Positions 13,240-20,962 of a stretch of DNA of 49,967 nucleotides are shown here, one piece after another. How positions within the stretch are numbered: the stretch's first letter is position 1; each line of letters begins with the position of its first letter. The position numbers and the translations under genes were made by a program. The stretch lies in the IMG/VR virus record IMGVR_UViG_3300038825_001243, positions 1-49,967 of that record. One strand, 5' to 3'. Origin of the DNA: a virus. Under the pieces are notes generated by a model. That model was not told the DNA's origin. It saw only the letters and a program-made list of their open reading frames with translations, and ran no database searches.

Positions 13240-14498
13240 TGGCACACGCAACTCTTAGTCCCTCGGGTGCAGCTAAGTGGATGAACTGTCCGGGATCAGT
13301 AGCTATGGAGCAGGGGATGCCTAACCCTTCATCTAAGTTTGCTGATGAGGGAACCGCTGCTCACTTTCTCGCGAGCACTTGGCTCGAAGAGAACGGCAAG
13401 GCCCGTTACTACTTAGACAAGAGCATCGTTATCTACACTGACGAGACCGTGGACTTTGCGGATGACAGTGTAGACAAACCTATCCGTAGCACTTGGCCAG
13501 TAACCGAGGAGATGCTACAACACATACAGAACTACGTTGATAATATTCTTCACTACCAAAACGACGGCGAACTTTATGTCGAGCAGAGGCTACCACTGGA
13601 GCAGGTTACCGGCGAGACAGAAGCCTATGGTACTGCTGACGCGGTAGTGGTCAAGGAAAACGAGCTGCAGGTACATGATTTAAAATATGGACGTGGTATT
13701 GACGTTGACGCTAAAGATAATCTGCAACTGATTATCTATGCTCTCGCAGCTATCGTTAAATATGGACCTAAAAATAATATACGGATGGTGATACATCAGC
13801 CGCGCAAGAATAACTTCCCCGAGTTTAGTTTGGGAATTGAGGAAATTTTAAAAAAAGGGGAAGAGATACACGCCGCAGCACGGGACGCTAACGACGAGCT
13901 CGTGTTTGCTAATGAGGACAAGTCTAAGGTTCATACCGAGAAACTAGTACCTGGTTCTCACTGTAGAAATAACTTCTGCCGGGCTAGAGCGATCTGCCCA
14001 GCAATCACCGGGAGGGTTCTAGAAACGGTAGCTCTGAATGATTTTGAAGACATCACCGGCAAGAAAACGGAGCCCACGCTTAGTCAAAAGATGGCGATGA
14101 TTCCGATTATCGAGGACTGGTGCAAAGCGATCCGAGCACAGGTGGAAGCGAAACTCTTCACCGGGGAAGACGTTAAAGGGTGGAAGCTGGTGCAAGGTAA
14201 GAAAGGCAACCGGAAGTGGGCGGACGCTGAGGCTATAGAAAAAGATATGCTGGCAATGAGGATAACTCACCGGTATGTGTATGACTATAAACTTGCCTCC
14301 CCTACCACACTGGAAAAACACGCGAAGGCGGGACATATAAATGGTCCACAGTGGATAAAGATCAAGAAACACATTACCCAATCAGAAGGCGTACCTTCGG
14401 TGGCAGCATCGTCGGACAAGCGCCCAGCGATAAGCGTCAACCCGAAGGATGACTTCGATGACGTGGCAGTAACCGATGCATTGAAGGGATTGATTTAA
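13239..14498 (+). CDS. DUF2800 protein, Cas4/RecB-like nuclease
   Basis: This 419-residue protein opens with the family signature LSPSGAAKWMNCPGS, containing the first Cys. The PD-(D/E)XK nuclease core shows as YGTADAVVV and VHDLKYGRG (about residues 130-150). A late Cys cluster HCRNNFCRARAICPA (about 239-253) completes a Cas4/AddB-type iron-sulfur site. It probably resects DNA ends for phage recombination. It is directly followed by the DUF2815 ssDNA-binding-type gene, the usual pairing in phages with this replication cassette. Assignment by motif and neighbourhood. Confidence 0.85.
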   Translation: MAHATLSPSGAAKWMNCPGSVAMEQGMPNPSSKFADEGTAAHFLASTWLEENGKARYYLDKSIVIYTDETVDFADDSVDKPIRSTWPVTEEMLQHIQNYVDNILHYQNDGELYVEQRLPLEQVTGETEAYGTADAVVVKENELQVHDLKYGRGIDVDAKDNLQLIIYALAAIVKYGPKNNIRMVIHQPRKNNFPEFSLGIEEILKKGEEIHAAARDANDELVFANEDKSKVHTEKLVPGSHCRNNFCRARAICPAITGRVLETVALNDFEDITGKKTEPTLSQKMAMIPIIEDWCKAIRAQVEAKLFTGEDVKGWKLVQGKKGNRKWADAEAIEKDMLAMRITHRYVYDYKLASPTTLEKHAKAGHINGPQWIKIKKHITQSEGVPSVAASSDKRPAISVNPKDDFDDVAVTDALKGLI

Positions 14499-14521
14499 AA
14501 CTTAAACAATAGGAGCAAAAG

Positions 14522-15112
14522 ATGGCAAAAGTAAAATTAAGCAACGTACGATGTGCATTTCTAAGTACCCTCTGGGAGCCCTCAGAGTTTAAAGCAGGGG
14601 ACGGCCGGTTTCGTCGGAGTGTTACGTTTTTAGTAGAGAAAGGAAGCGACAACGACAAAGCGATTCAAAAAGAAATTAAGGCCGTTGCTGCTGCCGCTTG
14701 GGGAACTAAAGCAGAAAAGCAGTTGAAAGATCTAGCACCCCAGTCTAACAAGTTCTGCTACATTTTCGAGAAGTCTAACAAAGATGGAGATGTCTTTGAA
14801 GGGTTCGAGGGGATGATGGCACTTTCAGGCAACCGTGGCGTAGCTAAAGGACCTATCTTGGTTCTTGACCAAGACGCTCGCACAGTGTTGGATGAAAACT
14901 CAGGCAAGTTATACGCCGGGTGCTACGTGAACGCTACTGTTGATATCTGGGCTCAGAAGGGTGAGTTCGCAGGCATCCGCTGTGTACCAATTGGTATCCA
15001 GTATGTGTCAGAAGGTGACGCATTTACAGGGGCGCCACCAGCACGTATGGACGACTTCGATGATCTTACCGAAGGCGCTAGTGCTGAAGAGGTAGAGTTA
15101 GGTTTAGGATAG
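14522..15112 (+). CDS. DUF2815 ssDNA-binding-like protein
   Basis: This 196-residue protein has the DUF2815 pattern: KVKLSNVRCAFLSTLWEPSE, FRRSVTFLVEKGSDN, a middle with MMALSGNRGVAKGPI, YAGCYVNATVDIWAQ and GIRCVPIGIQYVSEGDAF. Its C-terminus is acidic (DDFDDLTEGASAEEVELGLG), as in single-stranded DNA-binding proteins that recruit partners by a tail. It follows the DUF2800 nuclease and precedes DNA polymerase. The stop is TAG, and the same frame stays open for 55 codons beyond it. Confidence 0.85.
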   Translation: MAKVKLSNVRCAFLSTLWEPSEFKAGDGRFRRSVTFLVEKGSDNDKAIQKEIKAVAAAAWGTKAEKQLKDLAPQSNKFCYIFEKSNKDGDVFEGFEGMMALSGNRGVAKGPILVLDQDARTVLDENSGKLYAGCYVNATVDIWAQKGEFAGIRCVPIGIQYVSEGDAFTGAPPARMDDFDDLTEGASAEEVELGLG

Positions 15113-15366
15113 AGTAGTAGTTGTACCAGAGGGGAACATTCCTCACCGTGGTTGGTCGCACGGAAATACCTCGATAGATATTTAGCTGTGGCCTCTGGTA
15201 TATGTTCAGCGGCTAATTCATTGAAGACCTGTGTTCCTGAGATCATTGACAGGTTTCGGGGGGATAGACCACAAGATTAAGGGTACCTGATTTTGTACTG
15301 GGGAGTACAACGTCTGGAGGGGCGAGGAGGTCAGGTATCCACCCAACACATAAGCAAAGGAAAAGC
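15113..15366 (+). other. 254-bp gap with an open frame and a small hairpin
   Basis: No confident gene lies here. The frame of the upstream DUF2815 gene continues open after its TAG for 55 codons, to TAA at 15278-15280, and includes a plausible-looking stretch KYLDRYLAVASGICSAANSL. A TTG at 15152 could start a 42-residue peptide, but its nearest GAGGGG is too distant. A GTACT-GGGG-AGTAC hairpin lies at about 15297-15310 and may affect translation of the polymerase gene. Confidence 0.4.
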
Positions 15367-17430
15367 GTGGACAAGTTATGGTACGACTGTGAGACATTCT
15401 CACCGGTCAACATTAAAGACGGCACCTACAAGTACACGTCTAACTGCGAGGTTATGTTAGTCACGTACGCGCTCAACGAGGGGCCAGTAAAAACATGGGA
15501 CGTTACAGAGAACCCTTCTGTACCAGAGGATCTGAACCGTTTGTTGGCAGACCCAGAGGTAGAGGTGTGGGCTCACAATAGCATGTTTGATCGTACCGTA
15601 CTTGTTCATAATTACCCTGATATGTGTCCTCCGATAGAGCGATGGAGAGACACAATGGTTCAGGCTTATATGTGCAGCTTACCGGGAGCCCTTGACAAAC
15701 TCTGTCAAGCGCTGAATGTAGGCGAGGGCTTATCTAAGATGGATGGTAAGAAGCTAATCCGGCTTTTTTGTATCCCTCAGAAGAACGGCCCCGTTGTACG
15801 AGCTACGCGCCTTACACACCCAGAAGAGTGGGCGAGCTTTGTAGAGTACGCCAAGGGTGACATTAGCGCCATGCGCGAGTGCCATAGATTAATGCCTAGG
15901 TGGAACATGAATGAGACATGGCTCGGGGAATGGTTCCTCGACCAGAAGATTAACGACAGAGGTTTCTTTGTCGATACCGAACTGGCTACCGCCGCTATTG
16001 AATCAGTAAAACGTGAGCAAATAAAATTGAGCAAGAAGACTCAAGATGCCACAAGCGGCGATGTAGCCAGTACTACTCAGCGTGACAAACTGTTAGAGCA
16101 TATCCTTGCACACCACGGGGTGGCGCTACCTGACATGAAGAAGGGTACCCTGCAGCGCAGAGTAGAGGACCCTGATCTTCCTCAGTCAGTGCGGGACCTG
16201 ATCGCGATCAGGTTACAGCAGTCAGCCAGTAGTACTTCTAAATACGCCGCAGTAATTAAAGCAGTACAGCCAGATGGCAGGTGCCGAGGTACCATCCAGT
16301 TCGGTGGCGCCTCTCGTACACTACGAGCAGCGGGGAGAACATTCCAGCCGCATAACTTGCCTAGTCGGGGGCTACTCCCAGCTAATGAGATAGAGGACGG
16401 GATACAGTGCATGAAGGAAGGTACCGAGGGTCTCTTCTACGACAACGTAATGCACTTAGCCTCTTCTGCTATCCGTGGTCTGCTGGTCGCGCCTCCGGGT
16501 AAGAAACTGATCGTCTCTGATCTGTCGAATATCGAAGGAAGATTCGCCGCTTGGATAGCGGATGAACAATGGAAGCTCCAAGCGTTTAAAGAGTACGACG
16601 CCGGCACAGGGCACGATCTGTACAAACTATCCTATGCTAAGTCTTTCCATATTAACCCTGAAGAGGTGTCTAAGTCACAACGAGATATCGGGAAGGTGCA
16701 GGAGTTGATGCTGCAGTACGGAGGAGGGGTGGGCGCGTACGTCACTGGAGCAATGAGTTATCGGTTTGATATCGAGAAGATGGCGCAGAACGCATGGGAC
16801 AAGATACCATCCAAGACGATAACCGAGTCCGAAGGGTTCTACGAGTGGGCGCTGAAAAAAGATATGCCCAGTTTCGGGATCAGTAGGGAGGCCTATATAG
16901 TGTGCGATTCTTTCAAGAGGCTATGGAGGGAGGCTAACTCTAACATCTCCACCTACTGGGACACGTTACACAGTGCAATTATCAGTGCGGTTGGGAGACC
17001 CGGAACTCCGTTCGTAGTAGGCTCGTTGGTCGCCCAGCGGGATGGTAGTTGGTTAAGAATTAGATTACCGTCGGGCAGGTACCTGTGTTACCCTGGGGTT
17101 CGTGTAAACGACGACGGAGAAGTTAGTTACCTCGGGGTTAATCAGTACACCAGAAGATGGGATCGGATAAGATCTTGGAAAGGTAAGTTCTTTGAGAACA
17201 TATGCCAAGCCGGGTCAAGAGATGTTTTGTATCACCCGATGCAGAAGATGGAAGATGAAGGTTATAAGATTGTCTTGCATGTACACGACGAGATTGTAGC
17301 AGAGGCACCGGACACAGCAGAGTATAGCATCGAGAGACTCGATGAACTGTTGTCGACAGGTGCGGACTGGAGTACAGGTTTACCGCTGTCCGCAGCAGGA
17401 TTTGAAACGTACCGATATAGGAAAGGATAA
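15367..17430 (+). CDS. DNA polymerase, family A, with 3'-5' exonuclease
   Basis: This 687-residue polymerase has all core motifs. The exonuclease domain shows D7/E9 in YDCETF, D75 in HNSMFD and D165 in YAKGD. The polymerase domain shows motif A SDLSNIEGR (D385), motif B R439-x3-K443-x7-YG452 and motif C H640-D641-E642. The residue equivalent to E. coli Pol I Phe762 is Leu447, a variant noted in environmental phages. No 5' nuclease domain is present. GTG 15367 follows AAAGGAAAAGC. It replicates the phage genome with the primase-helicase encoded on the other strand. Confidence 0.95.
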   Translation: MDKLWYDCETFSPVNIKDGTYKYTSNCEVMLVTYALNEGPVKTWDVTENPSVPEDLNRLLADPEVEVWAHNSMFDRTVLVHNYPDMCPPIERWRDTMVQAYMCSLPGALDKLCQALNVGEGLSKMDGKKLIRLFCIPQKNGPVVRATRLTHPEEWASFVEYAKGDISAMRECHRLMPRWNMNETWLGEWFLDQKINDRGFFVDTELATAAIESVKREQIKLSKKTQDATSGDVASTTQRDKLLEHILAHHGVALPDMKKGTLQRRVEDPDLPQSVRDLIAIRLQQSASSTSKYAAVIKAVQPDGRCRGTIQFGGASRTLRAAGRTFQPHNLPSRGLLPANEIEDGIQCMKEGTEGLFYDNVMHLASSAIRGLLVAPPGKKLIVSDLSNIEGRFAAWIADEQWKLQAFKEYDAGTGHDLYKLSYAKSFHINPEEVSKSQRDIGKVQELMLQYGGGVGAYVTGAMSYRFDIEKMAQNAWDKIPSKTITESEGFYEWALKKDMPSFGISREAYIVCDSFKRLWREANSNISTYWDTLHSAIISAVGRPGTPFVVGSLVAQRDGSWLRIRLPSGRYLCYPGVRVNDDGEVSYLGVNQYTRRWDRIRSWKGKFFENICQAGSRDVLYHPMQKMEDEGYKIVLHVHDEIVAEAPDTAEYSIERLDELLSTGADWSTGLPLSAAGFETYRYRKG

Positions 17431-17973
17431 ATGATATTAATAGGCATCTGTGGTAGAGCTCGGTCAGGTAAAGACAGTGCAACTGACTATCTAGTTGAGG
17501 ACCGGGGGTTCGCCAGATATTCAATGGCAGATCCAATACGTAAGATGCTGTCCCAGATTGGAGTTTTTTACGACAGTGATAATGAAAAGGAATCTCCACA
17601 CAAAGTACTAGGTAAGTCTCCCCGTCAGATGATGCAAACCCTAGGCACAGAATGGGGTAGGGAGTGTGTGGATAAAGATATCTGGCTGAAGCTCGGGCAA
17701 GAGGCTGTTAGTAAAGCAGAGTTACACTTCTACTCTGGGGTAGTGATACCTGATATCAGGTTCCAGAACGAAGCAAACTGGGTGAAGGAGAATGGTACTC
17801 TGATACAGATCGTACGCCCAGATAATGTGGAGGTATCTCCACACTCATCCGAAAACGGAGTGCAGGGAGCAGAGTACGTGGTACACAACAACGGGAGCCT
17901 AGGGGATTTATACCGGGCAGTCGACATTATTATGGAGAAGGTAAGTGCAAAAGAAAAGGCATTCAGTACTTGA
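17431..17973 (+). CDS. Deoxynucleoside monophosphate kinase
   Basis: This 180-residue P-loop kinase has the loop GICGRARSGKDS at residues 5-16. Features of phage dNMP kinases follow: FARYSMADPIRKML, SPRQMMQTLGTEWGRE with a substrate-type Arg, and VVIPDIRFQNEANWV, where D and R follow the 'DVRF' pattern. It phosphorylates deoxynucleoside monophosphates to supply dNTPs. The gene abuts the polymerase stop. Its 3' end overlaps the next GTG by 29 bases. Confidence 0.85.
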   Translation: MILIGICGRARSGKDSATDYLVEDRGFARYSMADPIRKMLSQIGVFYDSDNEKESPHKVLGKSPRQMMQTLGTEWGRECVDKDIWLKLGQEAVSKAELHFYSGVVIPDIRFQNEANWVKENGTLIQIVRPDNVEVSPHSSENGVQGAEYVVHNNGSLGDLYRAVDIIMEKVSAKEKAFST

Positions 17974-18169
17974 GCAGGTAGTTAACCTGAGTATAGGTTA
18001 TACCGTTGCGGTGTTCACTCAGACAATCATGTTTCCGATGTTCGGGATATACGCTTCGGTAGGAGACAATATGATAATTGCAGGAGTATTTACGGTTATA
18101 TCTTTCTTTCGGGGTTACGCTGTTCGCAGACTCTTTAACTGGTTACAACTGCGAGAGGTTCTGAGATGA
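17945..18169 (+). CDS. DUF7220-like membrane protein
   Basis: This 74-residue protein has two hydrophobic spans (GYTVAVFTQTIMFPMFGIYA and IIAGVFTVISFF) and ends with RGYAVRRLFNWL. The pattern 'E...N...GY..A...Q...FP.FG ... FT..S..R.Y..RR.FN' is a conserved small phage membrane family that I associate with DUF7220. GTG 17945 is the likely start. Its TGA overlaps the next ATG (ATGA). The function is not known. Confidence 0.7.
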   Translation: MQKKRHSVLEQVVNLSIGYTVAVFTQTIMFPMFGIYASVGDNMIIAGVFTVISFFRGYAVRRLFNWLQLREVLR

Positions 18170-18327
18170 ACGCATACCGGGAAGGTAAGGATGCCTGCTT
18201 TCATGGGGACAGGGAAGAGGACAACCCGTATGAAGAAGGTACCGAGGCCAGCGAACATTGGCTTGAAGGATTCTATCACGAAGAGGTAATGGAGAAGACT
18301 CACAAGGGGAGGCAAGAATGGCAGTGA
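18166..18327 (+). CDS. RMF/CrpP-like small protein B
   Basis: This 53-residue protein reads as AYREGKDACFHGDREEDNPY, then a Glu-rich part and HWLEGFYHEE. This is the ribosome-modulation-factor-like frame (A...G......G....NPY.......W..G). Many phages carry similar peptides. It overlaps the upstream stop as ATGA and the downstream gene by 10 bases, so it is tightly coupled in the replication cassette. It differs from the 58-residue protein at 7733-7909 in having N-P-Y rather than C-P-F, so the two are distant relatives at best. Confidence 0.65.
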   Translation: MNAYREGKDACFHGDREEDNPYEEGTEASEHWLEGFYHEEVMEKTHKGRQEWQ

Positions 18328-18644
18328 AGAAGGTACTTGAAAGGGACATTAAAAAGTATTTGCTGCAGGAAGTTAAGAAACACGGGGGGATTGCCCGTAA
18401 ACTTAGCTACGAGAATAGGAAGAACGCCCCAGACTGGATGATCGTTTTAAATGGAATGGTGTTAATAGAGTTGAAGAAACCGGGCGAGTTACCTAGCCCA
18501 GCACAACAACGGGAGATAGACGAGATAATTAATAACGGTGGAAGAGCGGGTTACATTAATTCTCTCAAAGGAGTGGACCAACTAATGTATAGTATGCGTC
18601 CCTCGCTGTTGCCACATATTATATTTAGTCCGAGTACGCGATGA
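18318..18644 (+). CDS. VRR-NUC nuclease
   Basis: This 108-residue single-domain PD-(D/E)XK nuclease has catalytic residues Glu8 in the first helix, Asp39 in APDWM and Glu51-x-Lys53 in LIELKK, followed by PSPAQQREIDEI with the family's Gln. Stand-alone VRR-NUC proteins in phages are thought to resolve Holliday junctions or flaps. It lies between the RMF-like peptide and a Cys-rich protein, followed by a SNF2 helicase; this VRR-NUC plus helicase pair is common in phage replication cassettes. Confidence 0.9.
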   Translation: MAVKKVLERDIKKYLLQEVKKHGGIARKLSYENRKNAPDWMIVLNGMVLIELKKPGELPSPAQQREIDEIINNGGRAGYINSLKGVDQLMYSMRPSLLPHIIFSPSTR

Positions 18645-18943
18645 AAGACGATGATGATGATCACTATAAAAAATTGTTCGAGGATTCCGGGTACGCCGCG
18701 CTTATTGCCCCTCCCAAGGTAGAGGCAGTTACCGGAGAAGCAAAGGTTTGCAGCCACTGTGCCGAGAATCTAAGACACCTGTTAAAGTCAGGAAAATATG
18801 ATGCGTATTGCTCCGAGTGTCGATCGAAGTTTAACAAGGAGTATGGGACACGAAGGAGAGAGCGGATGAACCGGTTTAAGGACAGAGCAGCCCCGGTCAC
18901 CCTGGGCGCAGTATTCCCGAGGAAGAAGTACACAAGACGATGA
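18641..18943 (+). CDS. Zinc-ribbon-like small protein
   Basis: This 100-residue protein has CSHC (C-x2-C) and, after about 18 residues, CSEC, suggesting one zinc site. The rest is highly basic (KEYGTRRRERMNRFKDRAAP, ending RKKYTRR), suited to nucleic-acid binding. ATGA coupling joins it to both neighbours. Similar short Cys-rich proteins are seen in phage replication modules; the target is unknown. An acidic run (KDDDDDHYKK) opens the protein. Confidence 0.7.
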   Translation: MKDDDDDHYKKLFEDSGYAALIAPPKVEAVTGEAKVCSHCAENLRHLLKSGKYDAYCSECRSKFNKEYGTRRRERMNRFKDRAAPVTLGAVFPRKKYTRR

Positions 18944-20343
18944 AACGCGTACCTTTTAAAGCGAGAGAGTATCAGAAGCTGGCGATCGAATTCATCATGG
19001 ACAACCCACGTTGTGGAGTCTGGGCCGAGATGGGTTTGGGTAAGACAGTGTCTGCACTGACAGCCGGAAACCAATTGGAGTCTATAGGTTTCAAAGGACC
19101 CACGTTGATCATTGCTCCGTTGCGGGTTGCCCGTACTGTATGGACAGATGAGTCACGTAAGTGGGAACACCTATCAGGTACCAGTGTCATGCCAATACTC
19201 GGGACTGAGTCCGAGCGAAGACGAGCCCTTAACTATGACGCTCAATACTATACTATTAATTATGAGAACATCCCTTGGTTGGTTGAGTACCTTGGTGATA
19301 GGTGGCACTTCAGGAATGTGATTGCTGATGAGTCTACTAAGCTGAAAGGTTTTCGGACCAGGCAAGGAACGGCGCGAGCAAAGATGTTAGCTCGTGTGAT
19401 ACACACGAAAGTTAAGAGATATGTAGGACTAACAGGTACGCCAGCGCCTAACGGACTGATGGATCTGTGGGGTCAGACATGGATGATTGATCGCGGTCAT
19501 CGACTAGGACTTTCTTATAGTGGGTTCAGGGATAGATGGTTTAACTCTGACTACATGGGTCGCAGCTATACCCCAAGAGAGAACGCACACAAAGAAATAT
19601 ACGCTGCGCTGTCTGACATATGTATCTCGCTACGTGCTAAGGACTGGTTCGATTTAAAAGAACCAATAGTTAACAACATCTACGTTGACCTCCCGGTGAA
19701 GGCGCGAAAGATATATGACAAGATGGAAAAAGAATTTTATATCGAGTTGGAGGGGAAAGGGATCGAGGCGTTCAATGCTGCGGTAGTGTCAGGTAAGCTG
19801 CTGCAGATAGCTAATGGGGCAGCCTATGTTGACCCGGACGCATACACGGACGATCAACCCACAGCTAAAGAATGGAAGCTGGTACACGATGCTAAGATAG
19901 ACGCCTTGGAAGAAGTAATAGAAGAGGCTGCAGGAATGCCCGTGCTAGTGGCGTACAACTTCCGTAGTGATCTCGCAAGACTTATGAAGGCGTTCCCCAA
20001 GGGTAGGCCTTTAGATGACAGCACAGAGACGATAGAGCAGTGGAACAGAGGAGAGATACCAATACTATTCTCTCACCCGGCCAGTGCAGGACATGGATTG
20101 AACCTGCAGTACGGGGGTAATATCATTTGTTTCTTCGGGCACAATTGGAACCTGGAGCATAGGATGCAGATGCTAGAACGTATCGGTCCAGTGCGGCAAC
20201 TGCAAGCGGGGTTTGACAGGAACGTATTTGTACACAACATCGTTGCAAGAGATACGATGGATGAGGTAGTGCTACAAAGGATCGAAGGTAAGAAAGATGT
20301 ACAAGAACTTTTGTTAGAAGCTATGAAGAAGAGGAAGAAATGA
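18940..20343 (+). CDS. SNF2-type superfamily 2 helicase
   Basis: This 467-residue protein carries SF2 helicase motifs: motif I AEMGLGKTVSAL (29-40), motif Ia TLIIAPLRVARTVW, motif II IADEST (about 128-133, DES rather than DEAH), motif III LTGTPAPNG and the C-terminal set SAGHGLNLQYGG with RIGPVRQ. This compact SNF2-like enzyme is the usual companion of DUF2800/DUF2815/Pol A/VRR-NUC cassettes. It probably remodels or unwinds replication forks. Its final ATGA couples it to the next gene. Confidence 0.9.
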   Translation: MKRVPFKAREYQKLAIEFIMDNPRCGVWAEMGLGKTVSALTAGNQLESIGFKGPTLIIAPLRVARTVWTDESRKWEHLSGTSVMPILGTESERRRALNYDAQYYTINYENIPWLVEYLGDRWHFRNVIADESTKLKGFRTRQGTARAKMLARVIHTKVKRYVGLTGTPAPNGLMDLWGQTWMIDRGHRLGLSYSGFRDRWFNSDYMGRSYTPRENAHKEIYAALSDICISLRAKDWFDLKEPIVNNIYVDLPVKARKIYDKMEKEFYIELEGKGIEAFNAAVVSGKLLQIANGAAYVDPDAYTDDQPTAKEWKLVHDAKIDALEEVIEEAAGMPVLVAYNFRSDLARLMKAFPKGRPLDDSTETIEQWNRGEIPILFSHPASAGHGLNLQYGGNIICFFGHNWNLEHRMQMLERIGPVRQLQAGFDRNVFVHNIVARDTMDEVVLQRIEGKKDVQELLLEAMKKRKK

Positions 20344-20495
20344 CAGACGAAGAAGAGCTCATTGCAGCGATGCAGATGGAGGTAACTGAACTGAGAAAGG
20401 CTATTGGGTATCTTGAAACGATGATTCGCTATGCTCAGGGCAACCAAGCGCCGAAGGTTAAATTGACGTTGATCCAAGGAGGAAAAAGAAAATGA
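20340..20495 (+). CDS. Coiled-coil 51-residue protein
   Basis: ATG 20340 overlaps the helicase stop. The peptide is one long helix (EEELIAAMQMEVTELRKAIG, then LETMIRYAQ) with a basic tail (GGKRK). Its stop overlaps the next ATG (ATGA). Function unknown; probably an oligomer or adaptor. Confidence 0.6.
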   Translation: MTDEEELIAAMQMEVTELRKAIGYLETMIRYAQGNQAPKVKLTLIQGGKRK

Positions 20496-20695
20496 GTAAT
20501 CCTGATGCATCCGTAGAAACCGGCAACTACTGGATTTACGACAGACCACCAGCAAACGCCAGTAAGAAAATGTTGCTTCTGACTCAAGGCAAGATAGCTA
20601 TATTAGGTGATTGGAATAACCATAAACATGGGTGCATCGCCTGGCATGGTTTGCCAGATAGAGATAAACAATTAGAACGTAAACTAGGGGTATAA
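20492..20695 (+). CDS. Hypothetical 67-residue protein
   Basis: A good AAGGAGGAAAAAGAAA site precedes ATG 20492. The protein has a beta-like core (KKMLLLTQGKIAILGDW, then CIAWHGLPDRD). The style 'L..L.Q.G...I.G.W..' resembles small phage proteins of unknown role. It is close to the end of the rightward unit. Confidence 0.6.
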   Translation: MSNPDASVETGNYWIYDRPPANASKKMLLLTQGKIAILGDWNNHKHGCIAWHGLPDRDKQLERKLGV

Positions 20696-20696
20696 A

Positions 20697-20957
20697 GTGA
20701 TTCATAAAATGATAAAGAAAAAGAGAGACACGTCTTCACTATCGCCATGCCGGACAGCATACACTACTGAGCATGAACTCAAGTTCATTAATAACTTAGG
20801 TAAGTATTCTAGGAAAGTAAAGAGGGCTCGCGAGCAGTTGCTAATTAACTATATAATTACTTCGATGTCACGACACCGGTGGGGAGAGATAGATTCTAAC
20901 GAAGTACAAAGCGCAGCTATCCTTGCTCTAACGGAGGCTCATAATAATCCGGGTTGA
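20697..20957 (+). CDS. Basic hypothetical protein, last rightward gene
   Basis: This 86-residue protein begins at GTG 20697. The section LGKYSRKVKRAREQLLINYI followed by ITSMSRHRWGEIDSNEVQSA and ILALTEAH resembles the N-terminal helical region of sigma-70-like factors (region 2), where 'A...L...YI' and 'Q.A.LAL.EA' occur. It may be a remnant or small sigma-like regulator; this is tentative. It ends 5 bp before the stop of the convergent Rz gene, and no terminator is visible between them. Confidence 0.55.
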   Translation: MIHKMIKKKRDTSSLSPCRTAYTTEHELKFINNLGKYSRKVKRAREQLLINYIITSMSRHRWGEIDSNEVQSAAILALTEAHNNPG

Positions 20958-20962
20958 CCTTA

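Noticed and set aside
15367-17430. T7-type RNA polymerase or thioredoxin-dependent T7 polymerase arrangement
   Set aside because: The only polymerase is a family A DNA polymerase with an exonuclease; no single-subunit RNA polymerase motifs are found in the window.
17945-18169. Lysogeny or integration module near the kinase gene
   Set aside because: The small gene is a membrane protein. No integrase, excisionase or repressor helix-turn-helix gene is recognisable anywhere in the window.
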